From Balamuthia mandrillaris (lineage: Eukaryota; Discosea; Longamoebia; Balamuthiidae), in the NCBI GenBank assembly GCA_031835245.1, contig JAVKOQ010000590.1, positions 1 through 25,304 on the forward strand: a DNA stretch of 25,304 nucleotides, written 5' to 3'. The translations under genes were made by a program, and so were the position numbers. The notes under the pieces are model-generated. The model was not told the DNA's origin, did not search any database, and worked only from the letters and a program-made list of their open reading frames with translations. Of the stretch, positions 1 through 12,349 are shown one piece after another (the first letter of the stretch is position 1; every line of letters begins with the position of its first letter).

Positions 1-43
1 TAATTTACCCGCGACAATAAACTGCTTTCTCTTTCTTGCGCAG

Positions 44-103
44 AAGGAGCTTATTGGCCAACGAGAGAAAAGAAGGGAAAGGGGAGATAATCGTTGTTGG
101 TGA
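44..103 (+). CDS. Possible last exon of a plus-strand gene (partial)
   Basis: A pyrimidine-rich stretch ends in a good 3' splice site (CAG at 41-43). An open frame of 19 codons follows, rich in Lys, Arg and Glu, and stops at TGA 101-103. Two overlapping AATAAA signals (108-113 and 112-117) lie just downstream, as expected for the end of a transcript. The gene would converge on MED25. The piece is too short to name, and the frame could be chance. Confidence 0.3.
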   Translation, partial: KELIGQREKRRERGDNRCW

Positions 104-218
104 AGAAAATAAATAAACAAACAAGGATGATTGTGATTACAAAGAGGGCAGAACCAGCTGAATAACAAGGAACAAAAAAGATGTGAGGGAAGCCACTGCC
201 TTTTCGCTGGTTTCGCTG

Positions 219-3200
219 TTATTGCCTACCGCCGTTGGAAGCAGCACGAAGGTTCTGAGGAGAAGCTGTCATAAAGTTTGAAGCAGAAGGAGCGGCTGTA
301 CCCCCGTTAGGCATCTGGTGGTTATTTTGTTGCTGTTGCAAAAGCTGTTGGTGCAACTGTAGTTGCTGCTGCTGTAGTGCGTACTGGTGTTGGTGCTGAT
401 GTTGAGAGAGCGGCACCTGGCCAGCTACCGGTTGGATGGGTTGTTGGCCTCCACCGGACACCATTCTGCCAGACATTTGATGATAGGATTGCTGTTGAGG
501 CTGTTGTTGTGGTACTTGCTGCTGAGAAGGCTGCTGGTAGGTGTAGTTCCCTGTTGGCATTGCTGAAGGTGGTGCAGCCTGCAGATTGCTTGTGTTCATG
601 CCAGCGCCACCTCCTGCTTTGGCAGGTACTGCCACCGGGAATCCGCCCCCTCCTACATTGAACCACATCAGCTGACATTACCACCACTAGGAGGAAGAGA
701 AAGAAAGAAGAGGAGAGCGTACGGTATGCGCCTGCTGTAGCGTTGGTGACGGTAGGAGAAGTCATGTAAGACATGTTTGAGGTAGTGGTGGTTGCCGTTA
801 CACCACCACCAGTGGGTGGGTGATCACTACTGTTGAGGACATTAGCACTGGTGCTGAGGGGGTTAGTAGTTGGAGCAGCTGCGCCTCCTGATGCGTTATT
901 CAACAACAACACAACAGTTAGCTTAAGTCGAAGGAGGAGGAGTATGGGACCATATACTGAATAGGAGAGAAATACCAGTAGGTGTAGCAGCGATGGGTCG
1001 TCTTTGTAGGGGAGTAGCGTTTGTGGCTACTGGCCGCGCAGCTCTAGGAATGAGAAGACCAAGCAGCTTCTCTTTATGGGGAAATATCAACATAACTTTG
1101 GTGGCAGAGATGTTTGCTACCACCGCCTTTATAATACGCCACAAGCAAAGTTAAATGAGGAGATACTTAGCACAGTGGGAGAATTAGAATAACGTACGCA
1201 GTTGTTTTGGGTCAAGTTTTTGTTGAAAGAGGCGTAAGGAAGAGTTGAGATGTTGCTGGTTGCAGTTTTAAATACAAGGTCGAATGTAACAATCAAGGCA
1301 TTTTTATGGAGCTGTATGGCCTCGCGAGAGGGCATCAATGAAGTGCCAACTAACTGGGTAGGCCACTCACCAACCCCGCTAAATGTAAATGAAAGTAAAG
1401 TAGGTTGGTACAATAAGTGTGCAATGAGAAAAGAACAAAGGGAGTCCGTACTAGGCAGCAATATCATTGGCCCGGTTAGGGTGAGGATATGCGATCAGTC
1501 CGCACAAGGTGACGACCTGACGAGAGTTTTGGCTCCAAGCAAAAGTACCCTGCCACATTGGCGGTATCGAAGACTTGGGAGAAAAAGAATGTTAAAGCCA
1601 AACAAAACGCCAAAAACAGTAGACGAACCTTTACGGGTGTAACTGCGGGTGTAACTGGGGACACGGTTCTTGGTTGCAATGTATATGCAACGTTCTGAGA
1701 GGAAGTAGCGTTGGTGGAAGTAGAAGCATTTGATGTATTGGAAATATTTGAGACTTGAGCGGTTGTGGAGGTAGTGGGAGAGGGGTGTGGCAGAGAGCCG
1801 CCACTGTCTGTCAGATTGATGTAAGTAGGTTGTTGTTGGGGAGCGGAGGCGGGAGTAGTGGTTGGCATTTTATTTTGTGTACTAGTGGCAAGAGAAGAGG
1901 AGTATTGGGGAGGAAACCGTTGGCCGGCAGTTGTGGTGATGGGAGGAGCACGTGTGGGAGCGTTGTTGTTCATCGGGGAAGAAGAGGGGGCAATAGCAGT
2001 AGGGATGGTGCTGCTGGTGGGAGTGGTGTACGGAGAGGTAATCGCGTTGGAAGAGAGATTTTTGTTGAGTGAAGCGGTGTTGGATGACAATGCAGCAGAG
2101 CCTAACGGGCTGCCGCTGTGATAGGCCGTATGCGGATAGGTAGCTGTTGTGCCGGAGCTAGCTGCAGCAGAGGGCGAACTCATGGTGGTAAAGGAAGGAG
2201 ACATTGAGGTATTTGCCATGGTGGTACCACCAACAGGAGTAGAATAGGAAGAAGGAGAGGGCATGCTGAGACCCATGGCTCCGGCAGTGGCTGGTGTGGG
2301 GGATCCTGGCTCCGTTTTGGCTTTCTTCATAGGAGGGCGAGAGGTAGCGAGTGGGCTCATGTTCGGCATGCCACCAGAAATATTGATATTTGTTGCACCA
2401 CCAGAGGACAGTGGTGATTGTGGAAGGGGTTTTGGAAGGATGGAGGCCTGGTTGCTAGCGGCAGCAGGTGGAACCATAGTCATGCCACCCTTTGTTGCAG
2501 CACTGGTAATGCCTGTTGTTGCTAGGGAAGGGGAAACAGAGGAGGAGGCAATAGGAGGACTGCTACTGTTGGTGGCGGCAGTTGTAGTCATCATCATGCT
2601 GGACATTGATGGCTGTTGTTGATGCAATAACTGAGGAGGCGTCGTCATCATGTCTAGACCTGCGGGCGAAGACAGGGAGAGCGGGGTGGGACCAACGATT
2701 GTGTTTGCCTGCCCTGGCGAAGATGAGGCGGTAAGTCCTGGCGGTGACATGGAATACATTACGTTGGGCGTCGTGGCATGCTGGCTGCTCACAGACGGCG
2801 GAGAGGGTGAATGAGCAACAGCTGTTGGAGAAACGGCAGCGTTTGGCATTGCGGTGGAAGCTGTTGTAGCGGACGTGGGAAGCCCACTGCCAGCTGCAGG
2901 AATGGTTGGGGTAGCTGTCGAAGTCATCTTTAAACCCCGAAGCAGTACCCAATGACCCTCCGAGTTTTTGACGTTGGTGGAGAGGGCATTCGCGGAGGAT
3001 GAAGGCAACTTGGCCTATAATAAAGGAAGTGATTAGAAAGCAACAGTGTAATCAACGTCAGCATCACCACCCATACATACCCTTTGGTAAATGTCTGTCA
3101 GCTCCTTGATGTGTCGCGGTGCTATCACAGATAGGCAAATGCCAGCCTTTCAAATAATGACGGTAAGTGCCAGTTAAAAACAGTGTTATTACAAACGACA

Positions 3201-3975
3201 TACCTCCCCAAGAAACTGGGCTTGCTCGTAACAGTCACCCTTACGCCGTGCATGCACGGTAGGGTTGCTGTATGGGGACGAGTTGGTCAGCAGGATGAAG
3301 AAACGTTGTCCACTAACCTTCCTCCCATTACTAGCCTGTTACACGTTGCCCATAAGTTGTTTGGAAAGAAATAGAGACGAGAGAACGAGAACAAAGAAAT
3401 GGAGACCACAGAATAACGGAGATTATACAGAAACACGAACAGAAGATTTACAAAAAGGTGAGAGACAGGAATGACAAAAACCTCGTAGGCGGCAGCCAGA
3501 GCCTCAGCAATAGGATTGGAGGAGTAGCCTCCCATGTTGAACTCAACCTTATCAAGCCACGTGTTGAATACAGTTGGATCTCGCGTAAAGCTTGAAAGCC
3601 TTATGAGAAAGTCAGCGTTTGGAGGATAGTCTCGGAAGAGGACCAGTCCAAACTCCATCCTTTCTTTCTGCACGTCTCTATTGGTTAACTGAAAGGAATA
3701 CCCACAACAATCTAGAAGGGAGAGAGATAAGAGGTGGAGACTAACCTTGCGAGAACACTGCTCGTGCAGGGACCTTGGTTAAGGTGACCATCCCAAAAGC
3801 CAAGAGAGATGATGAGCAAGACATACGGAGATGAAACAACACAAAAAGAAGAGGGGCAAAACAGCCATTACTTGATGAGGGGCAAAAGGTAGTTCTCCTT
3901 CAGCGGCTTGAAAGCATAGCGCATGTTGGCCGTGCTGTCCAAGATTACTATCACCTGCACACTAGAAGCCGACAT
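219..3975 (-). CDS. MED25: Mediator complex subunit 25 (MED25-like), 11 exons
   Basis: Mediator links activators to RNA polymerase II in the nucleus; MED25 binds Mediator through its VWA domain and activators through its ACID domain. Exons (high to low): 3872-3975, 3746-3773, 3482-3688, 3204-3335, 3081-3146, 1629-3014, 1452-1573, 1198-1378, 976-1126, 723-887, 219-652; all phases agree and give 991 aa. Residues 1-180 match the VWA fold (strand VIVILDST at 8-15, then YLLPLI, EFGLVLF, RFFILLTNSSPY). A Ser/Thr/Pro-rich linker fills about 190-640. Residues about 648-790 resemble ACID (WQGTFAW, EWPTQLVG, KVMLIFPHKEKLLGLLIP). The tail is Gln-rich. The assignment rests on domain order; the linker is not conserved. 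Exon 2 is only 28 nt. The start is the first Met before the VWA strand. Confidence 0.87.
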
Positions 3976-4400
3976 GTTGGTTACCAGCACCACACAGAGC
4001 CTTCTAATAGTCAATTCTTGAACCGTGCCGCGCACAAGAGAGAGGGGGCTGGGTGGGGGGGCTTTTTTGTCCCACTACTGCGCCACAACGGCAAACAAGC
4101 AGAGTGGACGGTACTACAACTACAGGTCGTAGTACTATGAATACTCCTTCTGCCACCACTTTCACTGACTGACTGACTGACTGACTGACTGCTGCTCGCC
4201 GCCGCCACCACCACACAGACAAACAAACGTAACAAACGGCCCTCCGCTGCTGCCCACCACCACCAACGCCACCAACGCCACGACCACTGAAAATCATTTT
4301 TGACAGGGGGGGGGGCAACTCCTGACATTTTTTATTGGTGTGTGGGCGCTGAGGAGTTATTGATCAACCACAACCACCCGATCTAGATCGACACGTCAGA
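3976..4400. other. Intergenic: MED25 5' flank / phosphatase 3' flank
   Basis: No convincing exon is seen. This stretch must hold the MED25 promoter and the phosphatase 3' UTR, since both genes read on the minus strand. It contains an ACTG tetranucleotide run (4164-4190), a ten-G run (4306-4315) and CCA-rich simple sequence at about 4203-4288. Open frames here on the minus strand are low-complexity and have no family resemblance. Confidence 0.5.
4164..4190. repeat. ACTG tetranucleotide microsatellite
   Basis: Nearly seven uninterrupted copies of ACTG lie about 190 bp upstream of the MED25 start codon. It is seen directly in the sequence; no function is implied. Confidence 0.9.
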
Positions 4401-5436
4401 TCAGCCATCCTGGGTCGCGCCATCATCACCGCTGCTGAACAGCTGCCGCTCGTATTGCAGCAGCTGCCGCCGGAAGGAAGGATTGGGCTGGATGTCGCCC
4501 CTTCGGTGTGAGCACGCAAAGTAGTACCACCCGCATTAGCAAGGTAGGAATGGAAACAAAAAAACTTGAGAGAAGAGAAAGGCAAACGGTACTTGGCCTC
4601 TTTCACCCGTTGATAGGCTTCTTCAAAGCGCAGGCGGTGCTTGTTCATAAGATAGGCTATTACTATGGAGGCAGAGCGAGATACTCCTGCATTGCTGCCA
4701 AACAAATGAATCAGTAAATGGAGTGAGACTAAACACACAAGTCTCTGAACCAGTAATGATAGCATACCAATGCACCAACACGCCAGAGTGTGAAATGCCT
4801 TGCTCAATAAAGGCAAAGCAACGCTCAAAGTGCCGTTCTATTTGTTGTTGTTCGTCATCGTAAAGTGGTTCGGATAGATATACAAAGTCCTGAAGAAATG
4901 CACAAATGGAAGGAAGAATGAAGAAAATAAGATAAGATTAAATTTTTGGGCGGAAGGAAGAGAACCGAAACCTGAGGGAAAAGGTTTTCAATGCCAGTGG
5001 CCACGTTAAGAATATGGGTAACTTTGTGGTGAGCAAGGCCCTCCACGTTAGTGGCAGCTTCCTGGGCACCAAGGAACAGACGAGAACCGCTTCCTATTTC
5101 ATATAGCTCTGGGTGAGGAGGTGACTCAATGAAAAAGCTATGGGACTCCTTTCCGGCGGTCTCCGCCGAAGGAAGGGACACGCCTCGTTTGGCTACCCAA
5201 TTGCCTTCTGTGTCTTGGTAATAAAGGAGGCCCTCTACCTCCTTGTAGCGTCGGCCGGTGAGCTTGTCGACCACCCACGTCTCCGCTTTGCGGAGCGCTC
5301 CTCTCTTTTGTAATTGGCCCAGCAAACCGCCATCACCACCGCCGCTGCTACCCACGCCTCCTGGCGAGGCAGAGGCAGAAGTTCTGGAGGAAACAGACGA
5401 TAGTGGAGGGGCTGCCGGCGGCTGCACTGCTTCCAT
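4401..5436 (-). CDS. Dual-specificity protein phosphatase, 4 exons
   Basis: Removes phosphate from Tyr and Ser/Thr residues of proteins through a Cys-phosphate intermediate. Exons (high to low): 4972-5436, 4768-4889, 4593-4694, 4401-4500; phases agree and give 262 aa. The catalytic loop HCNAGVSRSA is intact (Cys196, Arg202) and is split by an intron inside the Cys codon. The likely general acid is in LYDDE (Asp166/167). Upstream are the phosphatase strand SRLFLGAQEAA and HILNVA; downstream are helix SIVIAYLM and the family-typical end GDIQPNPSFRRQLLQYE. Residues 1-35 are Ala/Ser/Gly-rich, followed by a unique WVVDKLTGRRYKEVEG stretch. The length is typical of atypical DUSPs; the substrate cannot be told. 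The 5' UTR lies in the repeat region next to the Fanzor element. Confidence 0.88.
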
Positions 5437-5469
5437 GCTTCTCTTCTGGTTGAAGCCTGGCAGGCAGGC

Positions 5470-5668
5470 AGGTGGGTAACGGAGGGTATTATGTAACTAT
5501 TATATTATTATATATATATAGAAGGGAGTATCAGAAATTTCTTGTTGCTGGCCATATTAGGTTACGTTGATGATATTACAACCCCATGGGGGCGAGGGTA
5601 TTATGTAACTAGTATATTATTATATATATGCATGTATATATATATATAGATACATGCGTTACCCACCT
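5470..5668. mobile_element. Nested 199-bp structure with 12-bp inverted ends (MITE-like)
   Basis: AGGTGGGTAACG (5470-5481) is matched by its exact reverse complement at 5657-5668. Inside are two direct copies of a 37-bp TA-rich block beginning GAGGGTATTATGTAACTA (5483-5519 and 5594-5630, two mismatches) and between them the copy of the WDR33 start region (5533-5611). No clear target duplication is visible. It could be a small non-autonomous element or debris from a local inverted duplication. Confidence 0.45.
5533..5611 (-). repeat. Left arm of 79-bp inverted repeat flanking the Fanzor gene
   Basis: The reverse complement of this stretch matches 8167-8245 at 75 of 79 positions. On the minus strand it holds the palindromic CCCCATGGGG core and then an ATG (5555-5553) starting a frame that reads MASNKKF before diverging, against MASKKKF in WDR33. 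The short frame stops after 21 codons, upstream of the phosphatase ATG at 5436. The arm therefore points outward, toward the phosphatase gene. Confidence 0.9.
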
Positions 5669-5833
5669 CTATAAGATCAAGCCGATCAATGGGACAACGA
5701 AAATAAAGCAAAATTAGTAAAAGGAAAACAAAAAAACAGACACAAAAAACAACCCACCTCCGGCGTGCCTAATCACGGCTTGTCTTACGACTCGCTATAA
5801 GCAACGGTGCCGGCACCAAAGCAACCTTACCGC

Positions 5834-7609
5834 CTACCGCCCCCTCACAGAGGAGGAGGAGGAGGTGGTAAGTGCTTGTAAAGTGAAAAAGCGGATCAAG
5901 ATGTTTCGGGCGGCGTTGGCATCTCGATCCGCCTGGTAGCCACACTCGGGTTGAGGGCACCGAAAGGTCTTGTTTCCCCCCAACTGGTGGTGGACTTGGC
6001 CGCACTTGCCGCAGGTTTTGGAGGTGTATTCCTCATCGCAGAGGCAGGCCGTACAGGACGGAAATTGCTGGGCCTTGTTGAGGAGCCTCTGCCTGAAGCG
6101 ATAGTGGGACCAGGTCAGCATGGCTCTGGCCGTTCGCGAGCCAATGCGGCGGTGGCCTCGCCGCACCATCTGCTGGCTCCTGAACTCTGGCAGAAGGATG
6201 AGGGAGAAGTTCCTGACCAACCAAAACACGAGCTTCTTGTGGAGGTCATCCACCAGGTTGCGGATCCTCTGGCGAAGCCGAGCAGCGGCCCTTCGGAGAC
6301 GGCGCCGTTGTCTGTGGTTGACCTTGGTGCCCTTACTCTGCATGCGATCCAGGCGGTGGCACAGCTTGCCTATCTCGTTGATGTCCGCTTTGCCCCACTC
6401 GGTGACCTCCCCGCAGCCGTTGTAGGTGGTCATGAATGTGCGCACTCCTGGATCCAAGGCGATGATGCCTGCCTCTCTGCTTCGGTGCTCACGGGCTTGG
6501 CTCTCGCCCATGAGCTTCAAAGGCTGAGGCACGCAGAGGTAGTAATGGCCCAGTCGAGTGTCCTTCACCAGACGAACGGCATAGAGCACCTCTGACGGAA
6601 CTTTGTAGTTCTTGTCCCTCGCTTTGATTCGCGCCTCCCCGAAGAAGAGTTGGCGGATAGAGCTGTTGTGGTTCCACTCCCTGGCTTGGATGCTGAGAGA
6701 CTGGCTCTTGTCCTTCCTACCACGGAACTTCATCTGGAATCCAGTCGTGCCTCTGCCCGCCGCCAAGCTGCTTTTCACGCCGTTGAAGAAATCATCGACA
6801 GCGTCACTCCGAATGAATCGAGGAGTTTCCAACACCCACGCAAGGCTCTTGTTCTCTCCCTTGAAATTGCTGTTATTTAGGAATTTCTTCCTGACTTGTT
6901 CCTTCATCTCATCACGAGGCATTCCTTGATGTTCACGATGGAACTCCACGGCCTTGTTGTAGGTCCATCGTACTGTGCCGAACCACTTGGCCAGCGTCTT
7001 CTTTTGTTCTGAGCGCGGATAAAGGCGGATCTTCTCCACTCGCCCCACTACCGGTTTCTCCTCTCCGTTCTTGCCTTTTTTGGTGAGCTGTACGGCTGGG
7101 CGAGACGGAACGAGTCCCTCGATGAGGCCTAACAAGCCTTTCTGGTTTTTCTCCTCTTCTTCCTTCTCCTTCTCCTCTTCCTCTTCCTCCTTCTTCTCCT
7201 TCTCCTTCTCCTTCTCCTCTTCCTCTTCCTCCTTCTTCTCCTTCTCCTTCTTCTCCTCCTCCTCCTCCAACACCTTTTCTCCGTTAGGAATGTGCTTGCA
7301 GGCGGTGAACCATCCTGAACCACAGGCAAAGGGTTCTTCCAAGCACAAGGCTTCCGGGCGTATTAATCTTCTCCCGATTAAGCTGGAAAACTGGTTCCAA
7401 AAGGGCTGGGCGGGTGCAGCCTGCGGCCTTCCACGCTTCTGTGCCCTTGCCTGAGGTGCCGCTGGGGCGTTTTCCGCTCTTCTTTTCCGAGTAGCAGTGG
7501 AAGTAGCAGAAGTAGTGGCGCGACCCCCTTCCTTGTGGACCCGACCGAAGTGGATGGCCAACCCGTGAGAGGTAGCAAACTTTTTTCCGCACTGTGGGCA
7601 ACTTGCCAT
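5834..7609 (-). CDS. Fanzor: eukaryotic TnpB-like RNA-guided nuclease
   Basis: Fanzors are eukaryotic relatives of IS200/605-type TnpB; characterised members cut DNA guided by an RNA from the element's own 3' region. This 591-aa frame has no intron. In order: a classical C2H2 zinc finger (C4, C7, H20, H25); a basic linker; a Glu/Lys run (about 114-154); the OrfB N-terminal helical motif KIRLYPRSEQKKTL (193-206) with WTYNKAVEF; RuvC-I in IIALDPGVRTF (Asp386); RuvC-II in ILLPEF (Glu475); a zinc ribbon (C533, C536, C551, C556); and RuvC-III in DRDANAARNI (Asp561/563). All catalytic residues are present, so it could be active. The Glu in its TnpB-like place suggests the more TnpB-like Fanzor2 type, but that is inference. 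The finger and Glu/Lys run are additions to the core. The start is the first Met, directly before the finger. Confidence 0.92.
   Translation of the reverse strand: MASCPQCGKKFATSHGLAIHFGRVHKEGGRATTSATSTATRKRRAENAPAAPQARAQKRGRPQAAPAQPFWNQFSSLIGRRLIRPEALCLEEPFACGSGWFTACKHIPNGEKVLEEEEEKKEKEKKEEEEEEKEKEKEKKEEEEEEKEKEEEEKNQKGLLGLIEGLVPSRPAVQLTKKGKNGEEKPVVGRVEKIRLYPRSEQKKTLAKWFGTVRWTYNKAVEFHREHQGMPRDEMKEQVRKKFLNNSNFKGENKSLAWVLETPRFIRSDAVDDFFNGVKSSLAAGRGTTGFQMKFRGRKDKSQSLSIQAREWNHNSSIRQLFFGEARIKARDKNYKVPSEVLYAVRLVKDTRLGHYYLCVPQPLKLMGESQAREHRSREAGIIALDPGVRTFMTTYNGCGEVTEWGKADINEIGKLCHRLDRMQSKGTKVNHRQRRRLRRAAARLRQRIRNLVDDLHKKLVFWLVRNFSLILLPEFRSQQMVRRGHRRIGSRTARAMLTWSHYRFRQRLLNKAQQFPSCTACLCDEEYTSKTCGKCGQVHHQLGGNKTFRCPQPECGYQADRDANAARNILIRFFTLQALTTSSSSSVRGR
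7146..7268 (-). repeat. Glu/Lys-coding purine repeat inside the Fanzor gene
   Basis: An almost pure CTT/CTC tract on the plus strand, with a block of about 36 bp present twice in tandem. It encodes an uninterrupted Glu/Lys stretch of roughly 40 residues between the N-terminal finger and the nuclease core. Such tracts change length easily by slippage, and here the frame is kept. Confidence 0.85.
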
Positions 7610-8166
7610 TCAGGCTAGCTTCCAGCAGCGTTGTGGAAGAGGCGCACAGAGGTTCGTGATGCTGTTCTTTTTTAAACAAAAGAAATCATTAGTGAGTGGT
7701 TGGTAACAAATTTTGTTTCCATCATCAAAAAATGTAGTGAGCGAGCAGAGAAAAAAGAACGCTACCTTTTCAATCGGAGCAGTGCCGCTGCCTGCGGCTG
7801 AACCGCTTCGGTTTCCACCTCTGCCTCCTTCCGCTGGTTTCCTCCTTGTGTAGTAGAAGCGTAGCAATGAGAAATACGGTGGTGCGTGGAGCTTCGTGGA
7901 TGTGTGTGTCTGTGTGTTTACTTTTGAAAAGAAAGAAATGAAAAGAAAAGAAGAGAAGAGAAGAAAAGAAAACGAGTAGCAGAAAAGTGTCAAGGCGAAT
8001 GACGAGTACCAAAAGTTTATTGGCGGCAGCAGCAGCATGAGCATCCATTCCGTACACCCCAACCCACCACTTTGCCTTCAAAGGCGTGGGAGAAGGAAGG
8101 GTTGTTTTGGCGGGAAACATGCTCATTGGCCCAAAAGACTAATGTCGTGATTTCTTTTTTCGTTGA
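7610..8166. other. Fanzor 5' flank inside the element, no gene seen
   Basis: Contains the promoter side of the Fanzor gene. The open frames here are low-complexity. A purine-rich run (about 7926-7976) is the main visible structure. I found no second protein, such as a recombinase or transposase, that would mobilise the element. Confidence 0.5.
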
Positions 8167-8222
8167 TAGTTATATAATACCCTCGCCCCCATGGGGTTGT
8201 AATATCATCAACGCAACCTAAT

Positions 8223-8245
<23 letters not shown>
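8167..8245 (+). repeat. Right arm of 79-bp inverted repeat, overlapping the WDR33 start
   Basis: Pairs with the left arm (5533-5611), four mismatches in 79. It carries the CCCCATGGGG palindrome at 8187-8196 and the WDR33 ATG (8223) with its first seven codons, so any promoter function lies inside the repeat. It points outward, toward WDR33. Confidence 0.9.
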
Positions 8246-11041
<2,796 letters not shown>

Positions 11042-11633
11042 AAAATATCACGTCGTTTGGCGTTGGTTGGAGACGTTACAAAAGAGAGAAGTAAGAGAAT
11101 GGATAATGCAGGTTTTGTCCAAAGAAGAATTTTGATTAAAAGGAACGAAAATGTGTTGGACAAAATGGAGACACGAGTCGCGGGTACCCGCATTAAAGCG
11201 GAGCAATGAATTTTTGTCGACGTGAAAGATCTCTGCTAGAGATGAGACAAAGAAAAAGACGACAGAAAATGGCCTTTTTATGGTAAGATAAAGCCTCTGT
11301 TTTGATTTTTGATTGGTGGTTTGAAACTTTCAGTAACCGATCAAAGCATTGAGCCGCTTTAGTACCCGCATCGTCGTTAACGAAAGACGCACGAAGCATG
11401 GGAGTTAGGGAAGCGATGATCAAGAATCATAGCAGACAAGCTCTCCTCCAGCATTCCGCAGCGAATTCGGGAGGGCCACGAGGAGACAAGCCAGCGGAGG
11501 GGGAATGGTATGCACCAGCCAGAACTTGAAGGCCTCAAGTGCCAGCTGAGCCCACGCTAACGCAGCAGCATCGTCGCCAAGGAAGAGGAGGTTATCGCTG
11601 CTCGTAAAGAGGTGGTCGCAGTAGAGCGGTCCC
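11042..11633. other. Gap between convergent WDR33 and HEAT-repeat genes
   Basis: Holds both 3' UTRs. An ATTAAA that could end WDR33 lies at about 11135. On the minus strand 11420-11633 stays open and reads a helix-rich stretch (AALAWAQLALEAFKFW) ending at a stop. It has no family resemblance and continues into a frame overlapping the HEAT gene, so I do not call it a gene. Confidence 0.4.
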
Positions 11634-11981
11634 TTAGAGGATGTTCCAGTTGCCGTTCTTTCTGTAGGAAGTGAGGGCACGTCGCACTTGCTTTCTGATC
11701 TTTTCGTTCTTGTCGTTCCACATGCCTTCCAAGCTGGAGATGATCTCCTCCTCCCTTTCTCTTGGAGAACCGTCACAGAGGGTATGTAGCACCTGGTATC
11801 TCACGCGATCGTCAGGGTCATCCGTCATTTGGAGCACGCGGGTCCAAACTTGGTCAACCTCCTTCCTCACCTTGCAGGGACAGAACTCCTTCAAAGCTAG
11901 AAGACGCTCGCTGGCATTGGGGCTCTTGGAGAGGACGAGAAGCTCCTCAAAGTCTTCATACTGAGTGCGCTGACAGCTCAT
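11634..11981 (-). CDS. Small HEAT-repeat protein (115 aa)
   Basis: A single-exon frame starting MSCQRTQYEDFEELL. It contains two or three alpha-helical HEAT-type repeats: a helix pair around SERLLALKEF, then DPDDRVRYQVLHTLCDGSPRERE and DKNEKIRKQVRRALTSYRK. HEAT repeats are protein-binding scaffolds; the partner and pathway are unknown. The reading frame stays open upstream into repeat sequence, and I chose the internal Met because everything before it overlaps the 12072-12105 inverted repeat and looks non-coding. A spliced gene extending further cannot be excluded. Confidence 0.62.
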   Translation of the reverse strand: MSCQRTQYEDFEELLVLSKSPNASERLLALKEFCPCKVRKEVDQVWTRVLQMTDDPDDRVRYQVLHTLCDGSPREREEEIISSLEGMWNDKNEKIRKQVRRALTSYRKNGNWNIL

Positions 11982-12349
11982 TGTAAAAGATGGTGCGTTG
12001 TTTTGGTAGTGGTGGGTTGTTTGTTGAATGGAATGGAAGAGGGAATAAAGGGAAGAAGAAGGGATGCCTTTACCGCCAGAAAAATCTGACGTCTTGGGAT
12101 GTCCCTTATCTGAAGATGTCCGGGATGCATATAGGTTGACCAAATATATCTTGATCCTGCGATGTCCCCATACGTCCTGAGATATCTGCACTAAAGCAAC
12201 TGGTGCACATTGGGTCCACAAGGCGTGCAGCTGCTCAGTCCAGTTAGAGCAGACCGTGACAACAAACCCAGCACCAGTTGACAGCAATTGGACAACAAAT
12301 AGTCCAACAATACTGGAGAAGTTGTGTTGTAAAAAAATATGGTTTTTAT
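11982..12349. other. HEAT gene 5' flank and left end of the 4.4-kb inverted-repeat segment
   Basis: No gene is seen. The left 34-bp inverted repeat starts at 12072. Just inside it, related short motifs (GATGTCCC, GATGTCCG, GATGTCCCC) recur several times down to about 12170, as subterminal binding sites of a transposase might. An AATAAA for the 12350-14089 gene overlaps its stop codon (12345-12350, minus strand). Confidence 0.5.
12072..12105 (+). repeat. Left 34-bp terminal inverted repeat (candidate transposon end)
   Basis: Begins ACCGCCAGAAAAATCTGA. It matches the reverse complement of 16479-16512 at 31 of 34 positions. No obvious duplicated target sequence flanks the pair. Confidence 0.8.

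Larger units (their letters stand above)
5437..5833. other. Flank between phosphatase and Fanzor gene: nested repeats, candidate omega-RNA zone
   Basis: No protein gene is seen. It holds the left 79-bp inverted-repeat arm (5533-5611), a nested 199-bp structure with 12-bp inverted ends (5470-5668), a near-perfect direct repeat (5483-5519 and 5594-5630) and TA-rich sequence with a CATGTAT/ATACATG stem (5631-5656). It is downstream of the Fanzor stop on the Fanzor strand, where TnpB and Fanzor elements usually encode their guide RNA, and it is also the 5' flank of the phosphatase gene. Confidence 0.6.

Noticed and set aside
4004-4328. Two overlapping low-complexity minus-strand frames upstream of MED25
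   Set aside because: They are built from CCA-rich and ACTG simple repeats, in the expected promoter region, with no domain.
4588-4612. 25-bp near-match between phosphatase exon 3 and the LINE ORF2 (21656-21680), both reading RVKEAKYR
   Set aside because: The match ends abruptly on both sides, and each peptide fits its own family context. No wider homology is seen, so this is more likely coincidence than exchange.
7071-7454. Plus-strand open frame rich in Ser and Phe opposite the Fanzor gene
   Set aside because: It is the antisense shadow of the Glu/Lys-coding purine tract and has no family resemblance.
11420-11776. 118-aa minus-strand frame overlapping the HEAT gene
   Set aside because: Its upstream half is a second frame of the HEAT coding sequence. 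The downstream half is helix-rich but matches nothing and has no clear splice context.
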